NCBI RefSeq assembly: GCF_029873635.1
Contig: NC_080420.1
Coordinates: 58,544,346 to 58,608,345, forward strand
Direction of reading: 5' to 3'
DNA length: 64,000 nucleotides
From: Malania oleifera
Taxonomy: Eukaryota; Streptophyta; Magnoliopsida; Santalales; Ximeniaceae
This document shows positions 46,754 to 56,905 of this stretch, piece by piece. The position numbers and the translations under genes are program-made. Under the pieces are notes generated by a model. That model was not told where the DNA came from and did no database searches. It was given only the letters and a program-made list of their open reading frames with translations. Each line of letters opens with the position of its first letter. The stretch's first letter is position 1.

Positions 46754-46943
46754 TCAAACGACTGCTAGAACAAGGCAGGCGACTGCCACATTAAGAAAAT
46801 GATCTCTCACGAAGTCAGTAGCTAGACAGGCGACTGCCTAAACTGACAGGTGCATGTGTGAACAAACCAGGCGACTACCTGCATTCTGTGTTGAGAGTTG
46901 TTTTGTGACAGGCGACTGTTAAGTCGTGGCAGGCGACTGCCAC
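46754..46943 (+). repeat. Array of short inverted repeats in U3 of element F
   Basis: Six or more copies of a CAGGCGACTGCC-type word within 190 bases, each able to form a hairpin with a GCGA loop; the longest has seven-base arms. The array lies about 130-320 bases upstream of the TATA box. The 3' LTR carries a diverged version at 55462-55650, missing some units. Function unknown; comparable palindromes are known in the LTRs of Sireviruses. Confidence 0.9.
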
Positions 46944-47071
46944 TCGAACGTTGGCAATATATTTTTTAACGAAAAGATTTTTTGAACCACATTTTTGAAT
47001 ATATTTATTTCAAAATATTTTAAAATAAATTTTAGAAATCTTTGGGATTAATGGATGATTTCTAAAGCCTC

Positions 47072-47079
47072 TATAAATA
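47072..47079 (+). promoter_or_regulatory. TATA box of the element F 5' LTR
   Basis: TATAAATA in the context CCTCTATAAATAGTC, about 130 bases downstream of the inverted-repeat array, placed where the U3/R border of a copia LTR is expected. The 3' LTR has the same box at 55781-55788. Confidence 0.8.
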
Positions 47080-48190
47080 GTCTTAATCTCAAAATTTTAT
47101 ATTGACAATGAGAAAAGAAAGGATTGAGAGAACATTGATGAGATATTAAAAAAAAAAAAAGTTTTAAAGTTGAGCAAATTCTCTAAAGTTTCTAGATCTA
47201 GTAATTTTCAACAAAATTTCTGATTCAGAAATATTCAAAGACTTATAGATCAAAGTAAGTTTTCAAAGGTTTTAGATCGACTGATCTTCAAGTATTCAAA
47301 ATTCTGTTTTCAAATGATCTAAAATTCTTTCAAGGTTAAATCTCTGATTTGAAATTGTTTTTTGAAGCAAAGTTTTCCCACAATCAAAATCTTTCATTTT
47401 CTTTGGAAAACTATTTGGTAATTCATACTAAATATTGAGCTTGAAATTTCTTATATTTGAATTACTTTGAGGTATAAAGTGAGCTGATTGTTGTACTAAT
47501 TCACTCCGTGGTGAGAGTTCTCTTCTGTACACAAATATCTTTATTATTTTTCTTAAACGATTCAGAGTTGTTGAATCGTTGAGTCAAATAAGGGGTTATT
47601 ATTTGGAGAGACGGGCTCTAGCCTAATCGAAGGAGTGTGTTGTAAATTGGTATTGTTCCACTAGGTAACAGAATTAATATAGTGGAATCCTTTGGTGTTT
47701 TTGCCAAAGGCGAGGACGTAGGCTGTGTTAAGGCCGAACCTCGTAAAAACTCTTGTCTCTTTCTCTCTGATTTACTTTACATTCCTTACTTGCTATTGTT
47801 ATATGATTTATATGTACAGGTTGCAAGTTCTAAATTGAGAAAGAAACAAAAAAGTACTTGATATTTAGAAAGTACGTTTTGATTAATCATTTGCGGAAAC
47901 CCAAGAAGGGAGTACATTGATTAATCTGTGGAAATCTTGATCAAGTAGAATGTATGTTAAGAGTTTACAAGGAAATCAACAAAAGCTTTTACATTTTGAT
48001 TGAGTGATTGAATTATCATGATTGCATTGATTGACTTGTAAATTTAAATTTAAATATTCTTGAGTGTGGTTATCATTCATATATATCTTGTTTTCTGGGT
48101 TGTTAAAATCAAAAATATATAAATCATTAAAATCTATAAAAAGAATCCAATTCACACCCCCCCTCTTGGGAAGCTATTCCTCATTTCAAT

Positions 48191-48202
48191 TGGTATCAGA
48201 GC
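48191..48202 (+). other. Primer-binding site for initiator tRNA-Met (element F)
   Basis: TGGTATCAGAGC two bases after the LTR end, complementary to the 3' end of plant tRNA-iMet, the usual copia primer. Confidence 0.96.
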
Positions 48203-48244
48203 TCAGTTATAGAAATTCCTAACAAGAATCTATAAAAAGATCAA

Positions 48245-50007
48245 ATGGCAAATATTGGAGTAGCACCTTTTGTTGAAGGACAATCCTCAACTCGTCCACC
48301 AATTTTTTGTGGACACAATTACATTTTTTGGAAAAAGAGAATAGAAATATATCTCCAACACATGGATTGGAAAGCTTGGGAAGTTGTCATGGATGGAAAC
48401 CTTATTCCCTTTAAGTTAGTTGATGGAAAACATATTCCAAAAGAAAAGAAAGACATGACCGACTCAAATTATAAAATGCTTCAAACAAATGCAAGTGCTA
48501 TAAATGCGTTATATTGTGCACTAGATGCAAATGAATTTAATCGAGTCATGGCCTGCAAAACAGCTAAGGAGATTTGGGATAAACTAGAGGTAACTTATGA
48601 AGGAACAGTTGATGTTAGAGACAATAGGATAGACATGATGAGAAGTGAGTATGAAGCTTTCAAAATGAATTCTAAAGAAACAATATCAAGCATGTATACC
48701 AGATTTACCCACATAATAACTCTCTAAGTGCCTTAGGAAAAACCTATTCTACATATGAAATGATCAGGAAAATTCTCAGAGGTCTACCTCCTATTTGGGA
48801 ACTGGGAACCAAAGGCCACAGCTATCACGGAAGGTAGAAATCTTAAGAGTACTTCTTTGGATGAACTTATACGCTCACTCCTTACATATGAAATGGCACT
48901 AAAAGAAAGGAATCCCGAACCAAAGCATAAAAAATCCATAGCTCTAAAAGTATCTAGCCATAGTTCTAGTGAAGAAGAAAGTGAAACAAGTGGCCTAGAT
49001 CAAGATGAATTGGCATTCATTACTAAAAGATTAGGAAAATTCTATAGAAGAAATAAAAGGTTTCCTAGAAATTTCTATAAAAAGAAAACTAAAAAAAGGA
49101 GATACAAGTAGGAAAGAAAATAAAAGTAAGAATGAACCAATCTGTTATCATTGCAAAAAGCCAGGGCATATTAAACCAGAGTGTCCATTACTCAAGAAAG
49201 ACAAGAAGAAAAAGAAGGATGCAATGAAAGCTACTTGGGATGATTCAAGCTCCAGCGAAACTGAAACTGAATCAAGTGAGCAAGAGATGGAAAATATATG
49301 CTTCATGACAAACGATGAAGAGGTAAATTCTTATTACTCCTCAACAGAATCTAAAAATGTGTCGTGTGATGAGTCATGTGATAGTTTGCCATCTTATGAG
49401 GAATTACAAACTGAATTATATTCACTACATAAAAGATTTATAAAAGTTTCTTAAAGAAATATAACTTTGAAATATCAGAATCAAAAACTAGTAAAATAAC
49501 TAGAATCATTCAAAGTTATTGAAAAAGAAAGAAATAATTATATTAAGAAGCTGGAAGAAGAAATAAAACAAGAGTTAGATAAAACCTATATAGATGGTTT
49601 GAATAAGAAAGAGTTAGAAATAAATGAACTCAAAAAGATAGTAAAGGATAAAGAAAAGATTATCTATAATTTCACTAGAAGCAAAGAGAACTTTGAAAAT
49701 GATTGGACAGCAAAGCCTAAATGGAAATAAAGAAGGAATAGGCTACAATGGTAAAACAAATAAAAAGAACAAAAAGCTATACATGGGATACTTTAATAAG
49801 GAAGCTAAGTTCTATGCTAGCACTTCATCAAATAACAAACATGAACACACCACTTGCTATATGTGCAAGACTAAAGGTCATATAATGTTTAATTGTCCAT
49901 TAAAGAGAAAATATGTTAAAGTCCAAGGAGAATGGAAGACAAATAATGGAACTAATAGTAAAACAATAAAAGTCAAAAGAATTTGGGTTCGAAAAACTAA
50001 CACTTAG
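48245..50007 (+). pseudogene. gag: Sirevirus gag of element F, near complete but shifted
   Basis: Makes the capsid and nucleocapsid. The ATG at 48245 lies about 40 bases after the primer site and opens MANIGVAPFVEGQSS, the N-terminal copia gag region, followed by the UBN2-like domain (AKEIWDKLEVTYEGTVDVRD, FKMNSKETISSMYTRF). Two CCHC zinc knuckles are seen: CYHCKKPGHIKPEC (49143-49184) and CYMCKTKGHIMFNC (49855-49896). Between them lie an acidic Ser/Glu-rich part and a Lys/Glu-rich coiled-coil-like stretch. Breaks: a frameshift near 48721, another near 48805, and stops at 49109-49111 and 49452-49454. It ends at the stop at 50005-50007, just before protease. Confidence 0.95.
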
Positions 50008-50337
50008 TGTCCCTCATTATAGGTTTGCCTTAGGACAACTACGACAACAGACAAATGGTACTTGGATAGCGGATGCTCAAGGCATATGACCGATGACAAG
50101 TCCAAGTTCACTACCTTAAAACAAAAGGATGGGGGATACGTCACCTTCGGCGACAATGCCAAAGGTAAAATTGTTGGTATAGGTAAAATCGGTGAGGAAC
50201 CTTCACTTACTATAGATAATGTATTATTAGTAGAAGGATTAAAACATAATCTTTTAAGTATCAGTCAATTAAGTGATAAAGGGTTCGAAGTAATGTTCAT
50301 GAAAGAAAAATTTGTCATCCAGAGTCCCAAAAAATAA
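50008..50337 (+). pseudogene. pol: Aspartic protease of element F
   Basis: Cuts the polyprotein. WYLDSGCSRHMTDDKSKF shows the copia retropepsin active site with its Asp at 50065-50067, then VTFGDNAKGKIVGIGKIG and LLVEGLKHNLLSISQLSDKG. The frame runs into a frameshift in the A-rich stretch near 50325-50335; translation of pre-integrase continues in another frame. Gag and protease are not in one open frame here. Confidence 0.95.
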
Positions 50338-51590
50338 AGAAACCTTGTTTATGGCTCATAGAATAAATAATGTTTACTGCATAAACCTTGAGAATATAAC
50401 AGATCAGAACATAACTTGTTTAACAGCCATAAATGAAGCAAGTTGGTTATGGCATAGGAAATTAGGACATGATAGCATGGACCTACTATCTAAATTATCT
50501 AAGAAAAATCTTGTAAAAGGATTACCAAATATTAAGTATGTAAAAGACAAGATATGTGATGCTTGCCAAAAGGAAAAACAAGTAAAAACAAGTTTTAAAA
50601 TGAAAAAATTAATATCTACTAAAAGACCTCTAGAACTCCTACACTTAGACTTATTCGGTCCAACTAGAACCTTAAACTTAGGTGGAAATCAATATGCTTT
50701 TGTAGTAGTAGATGATTTTTCAAGATTTACTTGGGTAATATTTTTAGCAAACAAAGATGAAGCTTGTAATCAATTGATAACTTTATGCAAGAAACTACAA
50801 AATAAGAAAGGTTATAATGTAACAAGCTTTAGAAGTGACCAAGGTAGAGAGTTTAAAAATAAGGAAGTTGATAAATTTTGTATTGAACATGGAATAACTG
50901 ACAATTTTTCAGCACCTAGAACTCCACAACAAAATGGAGTTGTTGAAAGGAAAAATAGAACTTTGCAAGAAATGGCAAGAACAATGCTCAATGAAAATAG
51001 TTTACCTCAATATTTTTGGGCAGAAGCTGTAAATACAGCATGTTATGTTGTAAACAGGGTTTCAATAAGATCAAAAATAGATAAAACACCATATGAACTT
51101 TGGAAAGGTAGAAAACCAAATATATCCTACTTTCATGTATCTGGTTGCAAATGTTTTATATTAAATACTAAAGACGACCTAGGAAAATTTGATGCAAAGT
51201 CAGATGAAGGTATTTTCTTAGGTTATTCTTCAAATTGTAAAGCTTATAGGATTTATAATAAAAGAACCTCTACAATTATGGAATCAATTCATATAACTTT
51301 TGATGAATCAAATCATTATACAATTAAAGACATAAATGATGAGAAAGAAGTCACTTCACAAAAGAAAGATGCTCTTGAAATAAAAGAAGAAAAGAACAAT
51401 GTTGGATTAAATGAAAATCTTTCAGAAAAAATGAAGCTTCCTAAAGAGTGGAAATATGACAAAAATCACCCAAAAGAACAAATTCTTGGTGAAACATCAA
51501 GAGGAATAACTACTAGAGCCACACTAAAAAATATTTTCAATCATTATGCTTTCTTATCTCAACAAGAACCAAAAAATATTGACAATGCCT
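50338..51590 (+). pseudogene. pol: Pre-integrase and integrase of element F, catalytic triad intact
   Basis: The zinc-binding HHCC part is WLWHRKLGH (about 50443-50469) with CDAC near 50553-50564. The catalytic core has Asp in LHLDLFGPT (50648-50650), Asp in FRSDQGREF (50837-50839) and Glu in NGVVERKNR (50945-50947), that is D-62-D-35-E. The [20 protein letters not shown] and AYRIYNKRT segments close the domain. This part is open in one frame with RT down to 52030. It is copia-type because it precedes RT. Confidence 0.96.
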
Positions 51591-52560
51591 TAAGTGATGA
51601 CTCTTGGATCATAGCTATGCAAAAGGAATTAAATCAATTCGAAAGAAGTCAAGTATGGGAACTCATACCTAAACCCAAAAATAAATCAATTGTAGGAACC
51701 AAATGGGTGTTTAGAAATAAGAATGATGAAAACGGAGTTGTTGTAAGAAATAAAGTTAGGTTAGTGGCACAAGGATATAATCAAGAAGAAGGAATTGACT
51801 ATGATGAAACTTTTGCACCTGTGGCAAGGATGGAAGCCATTAGGATGCTTTTAGCCTATGCAGGCCATAAGGATTTTAAGCTATATCAAATGGATGTGAA
51901 GAGTGCATTTTTGAATGGATACATAAATGAAGAAGTATATGTCAAACAACCTCTAGGGTTTGAAAATTCTAAAAATCCAAACCATGTAAAAGCTCTTTAT
52001 GGTTTGAAACAAGCTCCAAGAGCTTGGTAGGAGAGATTAAGTAAATTCTTACTTAAAAATGAATTTACAAGAGGAAAAGTTGATAGTACCTTATTCATTA
52101 AAACTAAAAACAAAGATTTGTTATTAGTTCAAATATATGTGGATGATATTATATTTGGAGCTACAAATAAAGATCTATGTAAAGAATTTGCCACATGTAT
52201 GCAAAAAGAGTTTGAGATGAGTATGATGGGAGAATTAAATTACTTTCTTGGATTACAAATCAAACAAGAAAAAAATGGAATCTTTATAAATCAAACTAAA
52301 TACATTAAAGACATGTTAAAAAAATTAGATATGGGAGAAAGTAAACCCATAGGAACTCCTATAAGTACTTCAACTAGTCTTGACAAAGATGAAAAAGAGA
52401 AACAAGTTGATACTAAGCATTATCAAGGAATGATAGGAAGCCTACTCTATTTAACAGCAAGTAGGTCAGATATTATGTTTAGTGTATGTATGTGTGCAAG
52501 ATTTCAGTCAGCCCCAAAGGAATCACATCAAACAGCAGTCAAAAGAATTATTAGATATCT
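51591..52560 (+). pseudogene. pol: Reverse transcriptase of element F, one internal stop
   Basis: Copies the element RNA into cDNA. From [20 protein letters not shown] through [40 protein letters not shown] and [17 protein letters not shown] at 52028-52030 stops the frame, and about four codons before KALYG are missing compared with E. After the stop the frame continues with the catalytic YVDD at 52136-52147, MGELNYFLGLQIKQEKNGIF and MIGSLLYLTASRSDIMFSVC. Confidence 0.96.
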
Positions 52561-53088
52561 CCTAGGTACACTTGAACTAGGTTTATGGTATCCAAAGGAA
52601 TCTGGATTTGAAATGTTTAGTTATTCTGATGCAGACTTTGTAGGATCTAAAATAGACAGAAAAAGCACAAGTGGAACGTGTCATTTTCTAGGACATTCTC
52701 TAGTTTCATGGTCTTCAAAGAAAAAAATTCTCTAGCATTATCCACAGCAGAAGCAGAATACATTGCTGCAGGAAGCTGTTGTGCTCAAACATTATATATG
52801 AAACAATAGTTAAAAGATTTTCAAATACAATATCAAACTATCCCTATCAAATGTGATAACACAAGTGCTATTAATATTTCAAAGAATCCTGCATCTCACT
52901 CAAGAACAAAACACATTGATATAAGACATCATTTCTTGAGAGATCATGTACAAAATGAAGATATAGTACTTGAATTTGTAAATACACATGATCAATTAGC
53001 AGATATTTTTACAAAACCGTTGTCAGAAGAAAGATTCATATTTATAAGAAGAGAATTAGGCATGCTTCACAATTGTGAAGTAATCTAG
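52561..53088 (+). pseudogene. pol: RNase H of element F, frameshifted
   Basis: LGTLELGLWYPKESG, then SYSDADFVGSKIDRKSTSG with the first catalytic Asp, HFLGHSLVSWSSKKK, after which a one-base loss in the A run near 52725 shifts the frame. In the next frame AEAEYIAAGSCCAQTLYMKQ runs to a TAG at 52807-52809 and on through [19 protein letters not shown] to the natural stop at 53086-53088. Confidence 0.94.
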
Positions 53089-53391
53089 AAACTGTTCTGG
53101 TTGGCAGGCGACTGCCTGGTTACTGTCTTTCAAAATTCCACAGAGACAGGCACCTGCCACATTGAAGCAGGCGACTGCCTCGTGGCGAGTAGGGTTTAAA
53201 ACCCTGTTTTAAGTCATTTTAAAACCCACCAGTTGCCTAACCGTTCTTTTCTATCTCAGAAACATTTTGTCTCCATCATTTTCCATACTAAAATATTGCT
53301 CCAAACATCTTGAAACCTAGTATCAAATTCTTCCTCCACACAAAAACTGAGCTTAAGCTTACAGGTTCCTTGATTTTTTTTCCTTCCAAAC
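53089..53391 (+). other. Spacer between pol and the third ORF (element F), with LTR-type inverted repeats
   Basis: About 300 bases without a gene. At 53101-53185 it holds three to four copies of the LTR word: GGCAGGCGACTGCC (53103-53116), ACAGGCACCTGCC and GCAGGCGACTGCCTC (from 53167). The 14-base word is identical to the one in the 5' LTR at 46774-46787. Confidence 0.9.
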
Positions 53392-54681
53392 ATGCCTAGA
53401 TCGAAATCCGTTGGTGTTAAAGGATCTTCCTCTATCACAAGAATCAATAACGATGAAGTGGACAAATGGTTAGTCACTCCACATGCCAAGCAACTTTACC
53501 GAAATCAAATTGCTTCAGCTGAACCACTATTAGGTAAAGTTCTCGACATAACATTTTTCAATACTGATTTTCCCGAAATCATGGAACTTTTCAAGAACAT
53601 CGGGTGGGATAAGTTTATTATCTACCAAGCTAAAGGCTATTATCCAAATGTTGTGCGTATTTTTTATGCAAACATGGAGCGATGCGATAATGGAATCAAA
53701 ACAAATTTTCTTGGGAAAGACATCAATCTAAATCCCATATCTTTGGTAAAGATTCTTCGAATTAAGACAAAGGATTTCGAGATTCACATTATTGAGAAAC
53801 AATGGATTATCGCTCAAGGTTTTAAACCACAAGAGTTTTTTCCACTAGTTATGATTGATACTCCAGTAAACTTTGGTCATCCTCCACTTTACAAGCAACT
53901 TAGTTTGAAAGCCCTCATTTTGCACAAGATCATCACAAACAATATTTTACCACCATCTGGTTCTCACGATCACATTTCATATTTGGACTGTTTTGTAATA
54001 TAGTGCATTCTAAAAGGGAAGAAGATGGATCTTTCAAGTTTTATCATACAGTGGATTGTCATGAAAGTCGATGCTCCTCTTATTGTTTTACCCTATGCTG
54101 GAATGTTGAATATGGTTTTTGCTCATTTTAATGTTCTAACACTATCATTCAATTTCACCAGCAAGACTCACTATGATATTTTTTCTGATACCATTCTCAA
54201 ACGGATGGGGTATAAGAATTCTCCACAAGGGTGGTTTCATAAAGGCAATAAGAATGTCTCATCTATTTTACCACCTCCTTCATCTTCTTTTTCAAGACCT
54301 TCAATTCAGCTTGCTCTAGACACTCCTTCATGGTTTGCTCCATTTTTTAACCATTACATGACATTTAGTGATGGTATGAAATCTGGCCTCAGTACTTTAC
54401 AAGAGAAGGTCATGGCCATAGAAACTCATTGTTCACAAATTGATAAACGAGTTGAAAAGATTGAGCAACAGATGACTAGTTCCTTTAAAGGCAAATCTCC
54501 AATGAGTATCAGTTCTGCTACATCTAGTGAGGATGAATTTGCAGAACAAGAAGAAGGAGAAGATGAATCTGGAGATCAAGAAGAAGGAGAAGATGACAGT
54601 GACCAAGAGGAAGGAAATCATAACTCTGAAGAACAAGAAGAAGAAGACGATGAAAGTGAAAATATGGAAGCCTTAGACTGA
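53392..54681 (+). pseudogene. Third ORF of element F (plant transposon protein-like), one internal stop
   Basis: About 430 codons from the ATG at 53392, broken only by a TAG at 54001-54003. The N-terminal two thirds match the domain called putative plant transposon protein (NVVRIFYANMERCD, INLNPISLVKILRI, FFPLVMIDTPVNFGHPPLY, HISYLDCFVI). Then come a Ser/Pro-rich linker, a predicted coiled coil (LQEKVMAIETHCSQIDKRVE and following) and a strongly acidic tail with repeated Glu-Glu-Gly-Glu-Asp units. No signal peptide or membrane span is evident. The position matches the env-like ORF of Sireviruses, but the sequence suggests a soluble or RNP-associated protein. Likely expressed from the LTR RNA; I see no obvious own promoter. 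Confidence 0.88.
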
Positions 54682-55057
54682 TGTGCCTTTACTCTTACTT
54701 TTATGTGTTTATATGTATTCGCTTATGTATTTCTTTTTTGTGTTTTTATCGGCTAAGCTATTTTTTTATGTGTTTATATGTATTCGTTTCTGTATTTTTT
54801 TTTGCTATTCTTAAACTAGTGTTTTGACTTGCAGCATTACTCTTTTTTGTATTTTCTCGTTTTTGATTGATGTCCAAAGGGGGAGAATGTTTGAGAGGAA
54901 GTTGTAAGTGCAAAAATATGATACAATATGAGAGTATGGTTTATAATATGAGAAGTATGGTTTGTGAAATTTTATATATGCTTATTGATAGGGGGAGCCA
55001 TGAATATTAAAATCTTATTATTTTTGCTCTCGATTTGTCATCATAAAAAAGGGAGAG
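54682..55057 (+). other. Element F 3' non-coding region with polypurine motifs
   Basis: Purine words AAAGGGGGAGAATG (54877), TAGGGGGAGCC (54990) and AAAAAAGGGAGAGAT (55043-55057). The last touches the 3' LTR and is the probable plus-strand primer. T-rich otherwise, no ORF. Confidence 0.9.
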
Positions 55058-56900
55058 ATTGTTGGCCTAATAAGACTTACAACTCGTATTTTGAAGATAA
55101 CAAATCTAATGATATGTTTAATATGTTTCAAGCAAAAGTTTTTAGGAAAATAACATAGCTCAAATGCATAAGAAAGTTTAATGGATTACAAAGAGCATGA
55201 AGAACAAAGCTATATTATGAAAAGCGCAAAGGAAAGATTGCAACTACAAAGATGATGGAAGAACAAGTTTGAAGACCAAGAGAATTATACTTTTTAGGAT
55301 ATTCTAAAATGTAACTACCTCAAAGTAAATTTCAAGTATAAAGTGATTTGAAACTCACAGAAAGTCAAAAATATGTTTTTATACATATACCCTAAAGAAT
55401 AATTTTCAAGTCAATAAAAAGAAAGGGTTTAAGAAAAAGAAAATTTTTTGAAATAATGAAGGGCCAGGCGACTGCTAAAACAAGGCAAGTGACTGCCATA
55501 TTAAGAAAATGATCTCTCACAAAGTCAGTAGCTAGACAGGCGACTACCTAAACTGACAGGCGCCTATCTGAACAAACTAAGCAACTGCCCTGGTTCTGGC
55601 AGGCGACTACCTGCATTCTGCGTTGAGAGTTGTTTTGTGACAGCGACTGCCACTCGAACGCTGGCAATATAGTTTTTAACGAAAAGATTTTTGAACCACG
55701 TTTTTTAATATATTTATTTCAAAATATTTGGAAATAAATTTTAGAAATCTTTAGGATTAAAGGATGATTTCTAAAGCCTCTATAAATAGTTTTAATCTCA
55801 AAATTTTATATTGACAATGAGAAAAGAAAGGATTGTGAGAACATTGATGAGATATTAAAAAAAAAAAAGTTTTGAAGTTGAGCAAATTCTCTAAAGTTTC
55901 CAAATCTAGTAATTTTCAACAAAAAATCTGATTCAGAAATATTCAAAGACTTATAGATCAAATTAAGTTTTCAAAGGTTTTATATCGACCGATCTTCAAG
56001 TATTCAAAATTCTGTTTTCAAAGGATCTAAAATTCTTTCAAGGTTAAATCTCAGATCTGAAATTGTTTTTTGAAGCAAAGTTTTCCAATAATCAGAATCT
56101 TTCATTTTCTTTGGAAAACTATTTTGTAATTCATACTAAATATTAAGCTTGAAATTTCTTATATTTGAATTACTTTGAGGTATAAAGTGAGCTGATTGTT
56201 GTACTAATTCACTCTGTTGTAAGAGTTCTCTTCTGTACACAAATATCTTTATTATCTTTCTTAAACGATTCAGAGTTGTTGAATCGTTGAGTCAAATAAG
56301 GGGTTATTATTTGGAGAGGCGGGCTCTAGCCTAATCGAAGGAGTGTGTTGTAAATTGGTATTGTTCCACCAGGTAACAGAACTGATATAGTGGAATCCTT
56401 TGGTTTTTTTGCCAAAGGCGAGGACGTAGGCTGTGTTAAAGTCGAACCTCATAAAAACTCTTGTCTCTTTCTCTCTGATTTACTCTACATTCCTTACTTG
56501 CTATTGTTATATGATTTATATGTACAGGTTGCAGGTTCTAAATTGAGAAAGAAACAAAAAGGTACTTGATATTTAGAAAGTATGTTTTGATTAATCGTTT
56601 GCAGAAACCCAAGAAGGGAGTACGTTGATTAATCTGCGGAAATCTTGATCAAGTAGAATGTATGTTAAGAGTTTACAAGGAAATCAACAAAAGCTTTTAC
56701 ATTTTGATTGAGTGATTGAATTATCATGATTGCATTGATTGACTTGTAAATTTAAATTTAAATATTCTTGAATGTGGTTATCATTCATATATATCTTGTT
56801 TTCTGGGTTGTGAAAATCAAAAATATATAAATCATTAAAATCTATAAAAAGAATCCAATTCACCCCCCCCCCCCCTCTTGGGAAGCTATTCCTCATTTCA
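55058..56900 (+). repeat. 3' LTR of element F, 1843 bp
   Basis: Same start and end as the 5' LTR, TATAAATA at 55781-55788. The inverted-repeat array at 55462-55650 is altered: some units have lost pairing (CAAGTGACTGCC), one seven-base-arm unit has collapsed to CAGCGACTGCC, and one extra unit (GGCAGGCGACTACC) is present. Confidence 0.97.
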
Positions 56901-56905
56901 CAGGT
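56901..56905. repeat. Target-site duplication CAGGT of element F, right copy
   Basis: Identical to 46346-46350. Integrase sequence of element E resumes directly after it on the minus strand. Confidence 0.97.

Larger units (their letters stand above)
46351..48188 (+). repeat. 5' LTR of element F, 1838 bp
   Basis: TGTTGGCCTAATAAGGC start, CTCATTTCA end. The U3 part holds an array of inverted repeats at 46754-46943, for example GGCAGGCGACTGCC (46774-46787) and GTGGCAGGCGACTGCCAC (46926-46943, seven-base arms around GCGA). TATAAATA follows at 47072-47079. Near the 3' end a C tract and CTCTTGGGAAGC precede the CA terminus. Confidence 0.97.
46351..56900 (+). mobile_element. Complete Sirevirus (Ty1/copia) element F, 10,550 bp
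   Basis: 5' LTR 46351-48188, primer site 48191-48202, gag, pol (PR-IN-RT-RH), third ORF 53392-54681, polypurine region, 3' LTR 55058-56900, flanked by CAGGT. The two LTRs (1838 and 1843 bp) look about 95 % alike by eye, so F is the youngest insertion whose age can be judged. Each ORF has a few stops or frameshifts, so it is probably not autonomous now, although LTRs, primer site and polypurine tract look usable in trans. Confidence 0.97.

Noticed and set aside
46754-46943. CRISPR-like or tandem repeat array
   Set aside because: Units are short, degenerate and irregularly spaced, lie in LTR U3 DNA of a plant element, and show no repeat-spacer pattern.
48191-48202. Part of a tRNA gene
   Set aside because: Only the 12-base primer-binding match is present, directly at an LTR end; no cloverleaf around it.
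53392-54681. True retroviral envelope protein
   Set aside because: No signal peptide, membrane span or cleavage site visible; the sequence fits the plant transposon protein-like domain instead.
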